From Acetobacter conturbans (lineage in GTDB: Bacteria; Pseudomonadota; Alphaproteobacteria; Acetobacterales; Acetobacteraceae): a stretch of 64,000 nt of DNA. A program made the position numbers and the translations under genes. Positions within the stretch are counted from its first letter, which is position 1; the number at the start of each line of letters is the position of its first letter. Below the pieces are notes generated by a model. The model saw only the letters and a list, made by a program, of their open reading frames with translations. It was not told where the DNA came from and did not search any database. This document shows positions 56,229 to 64,000 of this stretch, one piece after another. Location: assembly GCF_011516755.1 (NCBI RefSeq), contig NZ_WOSY01000003.1, positions 124,001 through 188,000 of the forward strand, given 5' to 3'.

Positions 56229-58508
56229 TCACGACCGCGCCCGCTCGACCTGCGAGATCCCTTCAGCCGAACGCAATCCCCCGATCACACTGGAAAGATG
56301 CTTGAGGTCGCGGACTTCCACATCCACCAGCACTTCCATGAAATCGAGCTGCCTGTGCACGATCTTCAGGTTGACGATCGACCCGTCCTGCCTTGAAACC
56401 GCGTTGGTGATCGTGGCCAGCATGGTCGGTTCATTGGCGGCGATCACGGTCACACGGCCCACGAAAGGCTCGCTGGCCACGCTGCTGCCTGTTTTTCCCA
56501 GAGCGGCATAATCCCAGTCCACATCCAGAAAACGCTCCGGGGTGGCGGCGAAGGACTCTAGGGTCTGGCACGTCGCGGTATGGATTGTGACGCCCTTGCC
56601 GGTCGCCACGACACCGACGATCCGATCGCCCGGCAGAGGGTGACAGCAGCCGGCAAAGTGCACGGCGATACCGCTGCCCAGCCCGACAAGAGGCGTTGCG
56701 CCACCGCTGGTCTTCGGCTTCGGCATCGGGGGCCGTGCGACCAGACCGGGGATCATGCGCGGACCGCGCGCCGTCCTCCGAAGTTCGGGGTAGGCGGCAT
56801 GCACCACGTCGCGCGGGCCGATACTGCTGGTGCCGACAGCAACGTAGAGATCCTCGACGGAAGACTGCTTGAGGTCTTTGAGCAGCGTCTCCAGCACCTT
56901 TTCGGAGCCATCCACGCCTTCCTGACGGAATGCCTTCGCCAGCGTCGCCTTGCCGGAATCGAGCGAGACCTGTCGCTGCTGCTGCGCCACGTAACGGCGG
57001 ATACGCGCCCGCGCCTTGCCGGTGACGACGAATCGTTCCCATGATGGCGACGGCGCTCCGCCGCGCGCGGTCATGATCTCGACCTGATCGCCGTTCTGAA
57101 GTTCGTAGCGCAGCGGCACCAGCCGCCCGTTCACCTTTGCGCCGACGCAGGAATCACCGACCTGACTGTGGACGGCATAGGCGAAATCAACGGGCGTCGC
57201 CCCGGCTGGAAGCGGGATCAGCTGCCCTTTCGGCGTGAAGCAGAAGACCTGATCCTGATAGAGTTCGAGCTTGGTATTTTCGAGGAACTCATCCGGTGCG
57301 GAAGAATCTTCGAGGATTTCCAGCAGATCCTGCACCCAGCGCGGGCGCTTCATCCTGCCGACAGCCTCGCCCGGGGCGCTGCCGGGAGGGAGCTGCTTGT
57401 AGGCCCAGTGCGCCGCGACACCGTTCTCGGCGATGTCGTTCATGTCCGCCGTACGGATCTGCACTTCGATCTTCTGGTTACGCGGGTGCCGCAGCGTCAC
57501 GCCGGTATGCAGGCTCTGATATCCGTTGGCCTTCGGCGTGGAGATATAGTCCTTGAAGCGTCCGACAATCATCGGGAACGCGCCGTGAATGGCGCCCAGC
57601 GCCGCGTAACAGGACTCACGGGACTCCACGATGATGCGGAATGCCATGATGTCGGACAACTGCTCGAACGCCACGTTGCGACGCTGCATCTTTTCCCAGA
57701 TGGAATAAGGTGACTTCTCGCGCCCCTTCACCTCGACATGGGTAATGCCGGCTTCAAGACAGAGCCGGATCAGGTCCTTCTTCACGTCCTCAATGACGTC
57801 CGCGCCCTGTCCACGCAGATAGTTCAGCCGTGCCCGGATCGTCGCGTCGGCTTCAGGCTCAAGCTGCGCGAAGGCGAGGTTCTGGAGCTCCGTCTTGACG
57901 CGGTCCATACCGATGCGCCCGGCGAGGGGGGCATAGATATCCATCGTCTCGCGGGCGATACGGCGGCGGTCCTCGCGCTGCACGAAATGCAGCGTGCGCA
58001 TGTTGTGCAGCCGGTCCGCCAGCTTGACGATGAGCACACGGATGTCGCGCGACATCGCCAGCACGAGCTTGCGGAAGTTTTCGGCCTGCTTGGTGCGGTC
58101 GGACTGGAGTTCCAGCCGTGTCAGCTTGGTGACGCCATCGACCAGTTCGGCAACGGTCGGGCCGAACTGCTCCCGCAGCACCTCGACGGTGATGCCGGTA
58201 TCTTCGATCGTGTCGTGAAGGAGGGCGGTCGCGATGGACGGAACGTCCATTCGGAAACGCGCCAGAATCAGCGCGACGGCCAGCGGGTGGGTGATATAGG
58301 GGTCGCCCGCATCGCGGAGCTGCCCTTCGTGGGCATCACGCGCGACGGTGAAGGCACGCCGGACCAGATCGACATCCGCGTCCGGATTGTATCGGAGAAT
58401 GCGCTGAATCAGGCGATCCGGCGAAATCTCGATACTCTCATCATCTGTATCCCGCATCACCGCGCCCCCGTGCGGAGAAAGGATGCGGGGATCCTGCCCC
58501 ATACTCAT
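56229..58508 (-). CDS. rsh: Bifunctional (p)ppGpp synthetase/hydrolase (RelA/SpoT homologue)
   Basis: Stringent-response enzyme, 759 aa. The N-terminal hydrolase HD domain is intact (His-Asp at 98-99, LLHDTIEDTG), as is the synthetase domain (YSIWEKMQRR, GRFKDYISTPKANGYQSLHT, KIEVQIRT), followed by TGS (~415-475), a conserved zinc-finger-like helical region (FAGCCHPLPGD) and an ACT domain at the end (VTVIAANEPTMLATITNAV). So it should both make and degrade the alarmone, as the single alphaproteobacterial Rsh does. Start at 58508; ATG at 58502 also possible. Confidence 0.96.
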   Translation of the reverse strand: MSMGQDPRILSPHGGAVMRDTDDESIEISPDRLIQRILRYNPDADVDLVRRAFTVARDAHEGQLRDAGDPYITHPLAVALILARFRMDVPSIATALLHDTIEDTGITVEVLREQFGPTVAELVDGVTKLTRLELQSDRTKQAENFRKLVLAMSRDIRVLIVKLADRLHNMRTLHFVQREDRRRIARETMDIYAPLAGRIGMDRVKTELQNLAFAQLEPEADATIRARLNYLRGQGADVIEDVKKDLIRLCLEAGITHVEVKGREKSPYSIWEKMQRRNVAFEQLSDIMAFRIIVESRESCYAALGAIHGAFPMIVGRFKDYISTPKANGYQSLHTGVTLRHPRNQKIEVQIRTADMNDIAENGVAAHWAYKQLPPGSAPGEAVGRMKRPRWVQDLLEILEDSSAPDEFLENTKLELYQDQVFCFTPKGQLIPLPAGATPVDFAYAVHSQVGDSCVGAKVNGRLVPLRYELQNGDQVEIMTARGGAPSPSWERFVVTGKARARIRRYVAQQQRQVSLDSGKATLAKAFRQEGVDGSEKVLETLLKDLKQSSVEDLYVAVGTSSIGPRDVVHAAYPELRRTARGPRMIPGLVARPPMPKPKTSGGATPLVGLGSGIAVHFAGCCHPLPGDRIVGVVATGKGVTIHTATCQTLESFAATPERFLDVDWDYAALGKTGSSVASEPFVGRVTVIAANEPTMLATITNAVSRQDGSIVNLKIVHRQLDFMEVLVDVEVRDLKHLSSVIGGLRSAEGISQVERARS

Positions 58509-58639
58509 GCCCGCCTCTCCAGCACTCCGGAACAGCCGGGCGGCATGACGGAAAGAGACACGGGGATAGCAACGTCTCCACGGCTGGCGGTGACACTGTA
58601 TCTGTCCGGCTTAAGCACCGCCGGACAGGAGCACATGGA

Positions 58640-59026
58640 TCAGCGCTTACCGCGACCCGACATTTCGGCTTCGAAAGCGGCCTTCATTTCCTCGGGGGAA
58701 AGATCCGTCACTTCTTCTTCAGCCGAGCTTTCCTGCAGGCCAAAGATATTCTGCTCGGTCGGGATAAGATCCATGACCTCTTCATCCGCAGGCTCAGGCT
58801 CAGGCGCACGCGCCAGCGAGCGGATCAGGTCGGTGCGCAGGGGCTCGAGCTGGATCGTTTCGTCAGCGATTTCACGCAGGGCAACGACGGGGTTCTTGTC
58901 GTTGTCGCGGTCGACTGTCAGTTCCTCGCCGCGCGAAAGATTGCGCGCCCGCTGAGCCGCAAGCAGAACCAGCTCGAAACGGTTCGGTACTTTCTCAACG
59001 CAATCCTCAACTGTGACGCGTGCCAT
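58640..59026 (-). CDS. rpoZ: RNA polymerase omega subunit
   Basis: 128 aa. The conserved omega core [34 protein letters not shown] ... [14 protein letters not shown] binds the beta' C-terminus. An acidic tail (~70-128, rich in Glu/Asp/Pro) makes it longer than the usual ~90 aa. Immediately upstream of rsh (131 bp), the standard order. Confidence 0.95.
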   Translation of the reverse strand: MARVTVEDCVEKVPNRFELVLLAAQRARNLSRGEELTVDRDNDKNPVVALREIADETIQLEPLRTDLIRSLARAPEPEPADEEVMDLIPTEQNIFGLQESSAEEEVTDLSPEEMKAAFEAEMSGRGKR

Positions 59027-59146
59027 GGCCCATGGCCTCCCGAAATTCTGATTAAAGAAGTTTTATAGCATCAGCCGCCTACATTGGGAAGACGTGTCTC
59101 ACTGCTCCACACATCAGGCGGCACGCTTCCGCATCGCACATGCCCA

Positions 59147-59653
59147 TCACAACCGCCGGATTGTCTGGGGGGGGAGAGCGACGATCAGCTCGTCCACACT
59201 GTGTCCCGAGACGGCATCCTTCCACTGCGGGGCCACATCGCGCAGGGGAAGCAGGACGAAAGCCCGCTCCGCAGCCCTGGGATGGGGAAGAAGCGGGGCC
59301 TGTTGCTGGCGGATCAGACCCCCCATATCAATAAGGTCGAGATCGAGGGTGCGGGCCGCGTTGGGAACGCCGCGCTCACGTCCGAATGCCGCCTCGATGC
59401 CATGCAGTGCACCAAGAAGCATTTCCGGCGATAAAGAAGACTTGCCCACCACGACACCGTTTATGTAGGGAGGCTGACCAGAGGGCGGAACAGGCTCGCT
59501 CTCGTACCAGGGGGAAACGGCATCCACATGCAACCCGACAAGGCCGCTCAGCGCCTCGACGGCTGCGTTGCAGGTTGCGGCAGGTTCCAGCGCGTGGCCG
59601 GACACCGGATCGCGGCCAGCCAGATTGGCACCGACAGCAATCACGACGAACAT
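59147..59653 (-). CDS. folK: 2-amino-4-hydroxy-6-hydroxymethyldihydropteridine pyrophosphokinase
   Basis: Folate synthesis enzyme, 168 aa from ATG 59653. The pterin/ATP segments are AVGANLAGRDPVSG, SPWYESEPVPPSGQPPYINGVV, RTLDLDLIDMGG and PHPRAAERAFVLLPLRDVAP. Longer in-frame starts do not add family sequence. Separate from the rpoZ unit by ~120 bp. Confidence 0.94.
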   Translation of the reverse strand: MFVVIAVGANLAGRDPVSGHALEPAATCNAAVEALSGLVGLHVDAVSPWYESEPVPPSGQPPYINGVVVGKSSLSPEMLLGALHGIEAAFGRERGVPNAARTLDLDLIDMGGLIRQQQAPLLPHPRAAERAFVLLPLRDVAPQWKDAVSGHSVDELIVALPPQTIRRL

Positions 59654-59788
59654 TGCTTCATCCCCGCCCGACCCTATCTTGTCCCCATGCCGTCCGGCCG
59701 GAAATTCAGCATGACTTTTTCGACGATGCATAACCAAGCCTTAACTACTCTGCCATATACTCGCCAGCATTAAAGGAAACCAGACTTA

Positions 59789-60382
59789 ATGATTATCCAC
59801 AAGACAGAACGAACCTGCCTCTTTATTGACGGATCAAGCCTTTATTCAGCTTCGCGGGGTCTCAATTTCGATGTCGATTACCGCAAATTGCTCGATTTTT
59901 TCTCAAATCGATGCAATCTTCTGCGGGCTCATTATTATGCCGCGATCCTCGATACGGAAGAATATTCTCCGATCAAGCCGCTGACAGACTGGCTGTCCTA
60001 TAACGGTTACTTTCTGGTTACGAAAACAGCCCGGGAATACACTGACCAGAACGGCCGCCGTCGCATCAAGGGCAATATGGACATCGAAATCGCGGTGGAC
60101 ATGATGGAAGCAGCGCCTCGCATTGATCACGCAATTCTCTTCACGGGCGATTCAGATTTCCGCCGGGTTGTGGAGGCCGTGCAGCGGCAGGGCGTCCGCG
60201 TTTCCGTCGTGTCATCCATGCGCTCTTCTCCGCCCCTGATCGGCGATGAACTCCGCCGTCAGGCTGACCAGTTCGTTGATCTGGCCGATATTGCCGATGA
60301 AATCACCCGCCGTCAGGCCGAGCCGCGCCCGCGCCAGACACCCATCCGTCATCCCGCCGATCAACTGAGCGAGCCGGAATAA
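59789..60382 (+). CDS. NYN-domain (LabA/DUF88-like) protein, putative ribonuclease
   Basis: 197 aa. PIN-like NYN fold with the acidic residues expected for a metal-dependent nuclease: Asp14 in TCLFIDGSSLY, the Asp of GNMDIEIAVDMM and the Asps of LFTGDSDFRRVVEAVQRQG, plus VSVVSSMRSSPPLIGDELRRQADQFVDL. The C-terminal ~25 residues are charged and Pro-rich. Related to LabA/Limkain N-terminal domains; RNA target unknown. Ends 68 bp before the glycosylase homologue, so they may be co-transcribed. Confidence 0.88.
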   Translation: MIIHKTERTCLFIDGSSLYSASRGLNFDVDYRKLLDFFSNRCNLLRAHYYAAILDTEEYSPIKPLTDWLSYNGYFLVTKTAREYTDQNGRRRIKGNMDIEIAVDMMEAAPRIDHAILFTGDSDFRRVVEAVQRQGVRVSVVSSMRSSPPLIGDELRRQADQFVDLADIADEITRRQAEPRPRQTPIRHPADQLSEPE

Positions 60383-60450
60383 ATTCTTTGCATTTTGCTC
60401 GCTCTTCATCAGGAGGGCGAGCACGAGATTGCCACAGGAGCACCCACAGC

Positions 60451-61104
60451 ATGGGAGTCGCACTTTCGCCCGTTATTGATGCTCCCCATGCCAGTGAGCC
60501 TGTCGACAACTGCTCATTATGCCCGCGTCTTGTACTGTGCCGGTCGCAGACAGATATCGCGCTACCAGCCACTCCCCTTGGCCCGAGCCACGCACGTGTT
60601 CTGATTGTCAGCCTAGCGCCCGATCATGAGCGCGGACCGCAATTGTCGTTTCTCGACAGCGAGGCTGAAGCCCTTCTTTACGCAACATTGACCGAATTGG
60701 GGTTTGCCGAAACCCGCGTCAACGACAATGGAGAGGCAACCGTCATCCCTGTCGAAAGCCGTATCGTCAGTGCCATACGATGCCCTGCTCCGGCTGGCGT
60801 GCCTCAGCCCTCCGAAGTGGCGACATGCAACCAGTTCCTGCGTTCAGAACTGCAAACCATGCCCAATCTGCGGATCGTCGTGACCCTTGGCGTTCTTGCT
60901 CATAATGCCACACTGGCGGCCTGCGGCGTGCCGCTTTCCCGCGTGAGTTTCCAGAACGGGCAGATCACCGGCATGCCCGATGGCCTCAAGATCGCGAACA
61001 GCTACTACCTTTCCCGCCATACCCTGAACACCGGGCAGGTCAGCCCCGCACATTTTCGCAATCTCATGACGGCTGTCCGCCAGGAACTCGACAACGCGTC
61101 CTGA
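60451..61104 (+). CDS. Uracil-DNA glycosylase superfamily protein (family 4/5-like, atypical motifs)
   Basis: 217 aa. Four cysteines (Cys21, Cys24, Cys111, Cys126; CSLCPRL ... RCPAPAG ... TCNQFL) match the [4Fe-4S] ligands of family 4/5 glycosylases, and RIVSAIRCPAPAGVPQPSE and IVVTLGVLAHNATL fit the fold. But motif 1 reads SLAPDHERGPQLS (54-66) instead of the usual GLAP..GNRTGR, and the C-terminal His motif (HPS/HVS) reads SYYLSRHTLNTG with Tyr186 at the His position. It may be inactive or have changed substrate. Start 60451 follows CAGGAG. Confidence 0.82.
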   Translation: MGVALSPVIDAPHASEPVDNCSLCPRLVLCRSQTDIALPATPLGPSHARVLIVSLAPDHERGPQLSFLDSEAEALLYATLTELGFAETRVNDNGEATVIPVESRIVSAIRCPAPAGVPQPSEVATCNQFLRSELQTMPNLRIVVTLGVLAHNATLAACGVPLSRVSFQNGQITGMPDGLKIANSYYLSRHTLNTGQVSPAHFRNLMTAVRQELDNAS

Positions 61105-61161
61105 TTGCTCTGCGCCGTCGCACCCGCAATCCTCCGGTCAATAGCGAAACTTTGACCAGAA

Positions 61162-61192
61162 GATCTGCCTGACAGCAGATCCCTTCTTCTTT
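61162..61192 (+). terminator. Possible weak terminator after the glycosylase homologue
   Basis: Perfect 7-bp stem gatctgc / gcagatc, six-base loop, followed by ccttcttcttt; 57 nt after the stop codon at 61104. The T-run is interrupted. Confidence 0.35.
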
Positions 61193-61346
61193 CGGCCTGC
61201 CACAAACAGGAATGAAAGAAACGATCCCCAAATCTGATGGTTATTTCCTTGTGACTGGACGAGCGGTGCCGGATGGGAAACCCTCCGTGCGTATGAGGCA
61301 TTAAGACTCAGAGACACGCTCCCATCCCGGCCCGGAGACCACAGCC

Positions 61347-62237
61347 ATGCCCCACCTGACACCTGAAAATACGCCCCGAATCGGCTTCATCGGCTACGGT
61401 GCGATGGCCAGCCGCATGGGCGATCACCTTCGTGCGGCCGGTTACACCATCAGCGCCTATACGCCTTCCGGGAGAAGTCCCGACCCCACCGTCAGCATGC
61501 TGGCGACGCCGCGCGCACTTGCACAGCAGGCAGACGCCATTCTGGTCTGTGTTCCTGATGACGAGGCGCTTGCCGCGTCCATGTATGGCGACAACGGCGC
61601 GCTGGCCGGGATGAAACCCGGCACGATGCTCCTCAACACATCCTCCGTCTCACCTGAGGCCAGTACGGAACTCTTCGCGTCGGGCAGGAAGGCGGGCGTC
61701 ATCGTTCTGGATTCTCCCGTATCGGGGAGCACGCCAGAAGCGGAGACCGCCAATCTGGTGATTCTCGTGGGTGGCGACCCCGAAAATGTTGCCGAGGCGG
61801 CGCCGATCTTCGACGCGATCGGCAAGCTGACCCTTCATGCAGGTCCGCCCGGAAGCGGCACGCGCCTGAAGCTGGTCATCAACGGCATCATGGGCGCTGG
61901 CCTGACGACCCTTGCTGAAGCCGTCGGTTACGGACTGGCTTCGGGCCTCGACCGTTCCACGCTTTTCGACGCACTGGATCAGGTGGCGGTCATTTCCCCG
62001 CATCACAAACGCAAGCTCCGGGCCGCAAAGGAAGGCGATTTCGCATCGCAGTTTCCGGCGCGTCTCATGCAGAAAGATATGCGGCTGCTCCTTGACGCGG
62101 CAGCACGGGAAGTCGTGCCCGTTCCGACGCTTGCCGCCGCGACGCAACAACTTTCACTGGCACGCCGCCTTTCGCCGAATGAGGACTACTCCTCGCTTAT
62201 TCGTGTCATGGAAAAAATCGTCGCGAATGACGACTGA
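61347..62237 (+). CDS. NAD(P)-dependent beta-hydroxyacid dehydrogenase (3-HIBDH-like)
   Basis: 296 aa. Rossmann loop RIGFIGYGAMASRMGDHL, the substrate-binding segment VLDSPVSGSTPEAE, the catalytic Lys region GSGTRLKLVINGIMGAGL and the closing VPVPTLAAATQQLSLARRL. Family members reduce or oxidise 3-hydroxyisobutyrate, tartronate semialdehyde or similar; the substrate is not predictable here. No pathway genes adjoin it. Confidence 0.9.
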   Translation: MPHLTPENTPRIGFIGYGAMASRMGDHLRAAGYTISAYTPSGRSPDPTVSMLATPRALAQQADAILVCVPDDEALAASMYGDNGALAGMKPGTMLLNTSSVSPEASTELFASGRKAGVIVLDSPVSGSTPEAETANLVILVGGDPENVAEAAPIFDAIGKLTLHAGPPGSGTRLKLVINGIMGAGLTTLAEAVGYGLASGLDRSTLFDALDQVAVISPHHKRKLRAAKEGDFASQFPARLMQKDMRLLLDAAAREVVPVPTLAAATQQLSLARRLSPNEDYSSLIRVMEKIVANDD

Positions 62238-62255
62238 GGCAGAGTCGGCATTTTA

Positions 62256-62428
62256 GAGGCTGTTTCAAAAGCTCTCTGCTGAGCGCGACCGCCCCTCAGG
62301 GTGCGCGCGACCGGCGGGGGTTCTTGAGTATTGAAGCGAAACAGTCATGCAGGTCGTGCGCATCGAAGAGCGGACAACGCACGTCGCATCGCCAGTAGGG
62401 AACTTTGAACACGCTTCTTATAAAGGGT
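62256..62428. other. Possible insertion-element remnant
   Basis: Noncoding segment with an imperfect inverted repeat, gaggctgtttc (62256-62266) and gcgaaacagtc (62336-62346), recalling IS5-type ends, then a minus-strand frame fragment ending in CFASILKNPRRSRAP and a stop. No transposase could be recognised. Confidence 0.3.
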
Positions 62429-63268
62429 TCATCGCCCGCGCAGACCGGAGATCATGACCGCAAGTCGGTCGCCACTCCCCCGACCGGGCGTGTCCGGCCC
62501 CACAGGACCACGCTTCAAATCCCGCATGGCCAGCACGACGGGCAGCGTCGCCAGCCGTGCTCGTCGAATCAGGGACCGGTCGGGCAGGAATGCTTCTCCC
62601 TCAATGGAAAGCCGTTTTAGCAGAGCGCCAAGGCGATCATCGTTCAGCAACGCCACTCCATCGGAGTCATGAGGCAACCCCGCATCCTGAAGGGCTTCTT
62701 CGGGAAGGGGCATACGTCCGCTCAGCAGCACCTGCGGCAGATGGCGGATGAGCGACCCCACACCAAACGCGGCACCAGCCTGACTGACCGCATCAAGCAG
62801 GGTCTTGTCCTGAATGCCCAGCAGATGCCCTACGATCCGCTGCATCTCACCGGCACCGTCGCGCATCGCCTTTCGCCATGCCGTCCAGTCCGGCAGCCGA
62901 CAGAGTTCGGCCTCCCGTGCGTCGATGAGCGTCAGCAGGGAAGAAGGGGCGATTCTTCCACTTTCCAGCAGATCCGCCAGCGCGATCGCCACATCATGAC
63001 GCGCCTGTCGCCCGACATTGGGGTTCTCCACCACATCCCGCCACCATTGCAGACGGATGAGGCCCGCCATCGGGCCTGTCACCGACGCCGAAACCGGCAG
63101 CACCAGTGCTTTCGACAGCTCACAATTCAGGGCAATGATCGCAAAGACGGCCTCCCGCGTGGCTGGAGGGAGGAACATCGCGCAGAAAAAGCGGTCCGGA
63201 TCACAGAGTTGTGCGATCGACCCGCATGACTTTTCTACGGAATGCGTGGGATCCTTTTGCGCGCTCAC
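62429..63268 (-). CDS. Squalene/phytoene synthase-fold protein, NDUFAF6-like
   Basis: 279 aa, GTG start. Helical isoprenoid-synthase fold: DRFFCAMFLPPATREAVFAI, then ALNCELSKALVLPVSASVTG and LIRLQWWRDVVENP, and a GSLIRHLPQVL segment. The Asp-rich catalytic motifs of true squalene/phytoene synthases (DxxxD) are absent; the ...NCELSKA / RLQWWRD pattern is close to that of mitochondrial complex I assembly factor NDUFAF6. So an enzyme role is doubtful and an assembly role in respiration is the better guess. No nuo or hopanoid genes in the window. Confidence 0.8.
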   Translation of the reverse strand: MSAQKDPTHSVEKSCGSIAQLCDPDRFFCAMFLPPATREAVFAIIALNCELSKALVLPVSASVTGPMAGLIRLQWWRDVVENPNVGRQARHDVAIALADLLESGRIAPSSLLTLIDAREAELCRLPDWTAWRKAMRDGAGEMQRIVGHLLGIQDKTLLDAVSQAGAAFGVGSLIRHLPQVLLSGRMPLPEEALQDAGLPHDSDGVALLNDDRLGALLKRLSIEGEAFLPDRSLIRRARLATLPVVLAMRDLKRGPVGPDTPGRGSGDRLAVMISGLRGR

Positions 63269-63403
63269 ACCGTTGAACCTTTTAGAGAAGCTACACGCCG
63301 CCTATCACGGAAGGGTCTCTTGACGACCATCCTGACGGCACATAGCTGTTGAGGGCGACATCGTCTCGCCCTGCAATCGTGATTGCATTCCAAGGAGATT
63401 ATC

Positions 63404-64000
63404 ATGGCGTTTGAACTGCCTGCCCTTCCCTACTCCTATAACGCGCTTGCCTCGAAAGGCATGTGCCAGGAGACGCTGGAACTCCATCACGACAAGCATC
63501 ATCAGGCTTATGTGACGGCTCTGAACAACTTCGTCGCGGCGAAGCCGGAACTTCAGGGCAAGTCGCTCGACGAGATCATCCTTGCCGTCAAGGGTGACGC
63601 AGCACAGGCTCCCGTGTTCAACAATGCCGGTCAGCATTGGAACCACATCCTGTTCTGGCAGAACCTGTCCTCGAACGGTGGCGCTATTCCGCCGGCCCTT
63701 GAAGCCAAGATCAAGGAAGATCTGGGCAGCGTCGAGGCGTTCAAGGAAGAATTCAAGAAAGCCGCCATCTCACAGTTCGGCTCCGGCTGGGCGTGGCTGG
63801 TTCTTTCTCCGAGCGGCAAGCTCGCCGTGACCAAGACCGCCAACGGCTCGAACCCGCTGGCCGAAGGTCAGGGCACCACCCTGCTGGGCCTCGACGTGTG
63901 GGAGCACGCTTACTACCTCGACTTCCGCAACCGTCGTCCGGACTACATCACCAACTATCTCGACAAGCTTGCCAATTACGAGTTTGCCGAAGCTCAGCTG
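63404..64000 (+). CDS. sodB: Superoxide dismutase (Fe/Mn), partial, C-terminus beyond right edge
   Basis: 199 codons are present with no stop, nearly the full length (~195-205 aa). Metal ligands: His28 in ETLELHHDKHH, His in NNAGQHWNHILFW, Asp and His in LGLDVWEHAYYLDF. The Gln in NNAGQHWNH and SQFGSGWAWLVL point to an Fe-type (or cambialistic) enzyme. AAGGAG lies eight bases before the ATG. Confidence 0.95.
   Translation, partial: MAFELPALPYSYNALASKGMCQETLELHHDKHHQAYVTALNNFVAAKPELQGKSLDEIILAVKGDAAQAPVFNNAGQHWNHILFWQNLSSNGGAIPPALEAKIKEDLGSVEAFKEEFKKAAISQFGSGWAWLVLSPSGKLAVTKTANGSNPLAEGQGTTLLGLDVWEHAYYLDFRNRRPDYITNYLDKLANYEFAEAQL

Noticed and set aside
62281-62320. Repeated gcgcgaccg units as a possible repeat array or CRISPR
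   Set aside because: Only two copies about 22 bp apart, no regular spacing, in very GC-rich sequence.

Overview
The window is 64 kb of a high-GC alphaproteobacterial chromosome, almost certainly from an acetic acid bacterium (Acetobacteraceae, Acetobacter/Gluconobacter group). The diagnostic genes are a membrane PQQ alcohol dehydrogenase (adhA: quinohemoprotein with a CQTCH haem site; adhB: tri-haem cytochrome) beside a complete cytochrome bo3-type ubiquinol oxidase operon (cyoABCD), plus alphaproteobacterial versions of the rpmH-rnpA-yidD-yidC-engB-argB, lepB-rnc-era and pyrH-to-lpxI gene strings. No rRNA, tRNA, CRISPR array, prophage or intact insertion sequence was found. Gene names come from motifs and family knowledge; no database search was possible.

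Layout. 1-5.5 kb: a second, 'N-type' F-ATPase operon on the minus strand in the order atpD-C-Q-R-B-E-F-A (atpA runs off the left edge). It has no separate delta gene, but its b subunit carries a delta-like tail. 5.6-8.7 kb: aldo/keto reductase, ssb, a small phage-like protein and an XRE regulator. 8.8-12.1 kb: fur-olsB-lnt (an iron-type regulator, ornithine-lipid acyltransferase and apolipoprotein N-acyltransferase) and a divergent TusA-like gene. 12.2-18.9 kb: a surface-glycan cluster (nucleotide-sugar 4,6-dehydratase, aminotransferase, HAD phosphatase, Cys-rich mini-protein, glycosyltransferase) with a divergent WecA/WbpL-like initiating transferase. 19-25 kb: exported protein, MarR regulator, M17 aminopeptidase, Suv3-like helicase and 7Fe ferredoxin.

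25.3-34.8 kb is the respiratory core: cyoABCD, a Bax-inhibitor-1 protein, then adhA-adhB. AdhAB oxidises ethanol at the periplasmic face and passes electrons to ubiquinone; CyoABCD re-oxidises the quinol and pumps protons, which the ATPases can use. 35.1-39.5 kb: argB, engB, yidC, yidD, rnpA, rpmH. 39.6-40.4 kb: a membrane-anchored DHp-only protein and gloA. 40.5-53.0 kb: one long minus-strand envelope/lipid A/isoprenoid string (pyrH, frr, uppS, cdsA, dxr, rseP, bamA, ompH, lpxD, fabZ, lpxA, lpxI). 53.2-59.0 kb: rpoZ, rsh, acpS, lepB, rnc, era. 59.1-64 kb: folK, a NYN-domain protein, an unusual uracil-DNA glycosylase homologue, a beta-hydroxyacid dehydrogenase, a squalene/phytoene-synthase-fold protein resembling the complex I assembly factor NDUFAF6, and sodB (cut by the right edge).

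The points most worth following up are the delta-like tail fused to AtpF, a leader mini-ORF overlapping cyoA, the orphan phosphoacceptor-domain protein, the glycosylase homologue lacking its usual catalytic motifs, and a Fur homologue with an altered metal site encoded overlapping olsB. I did not identify a wholly new multi-gene system.
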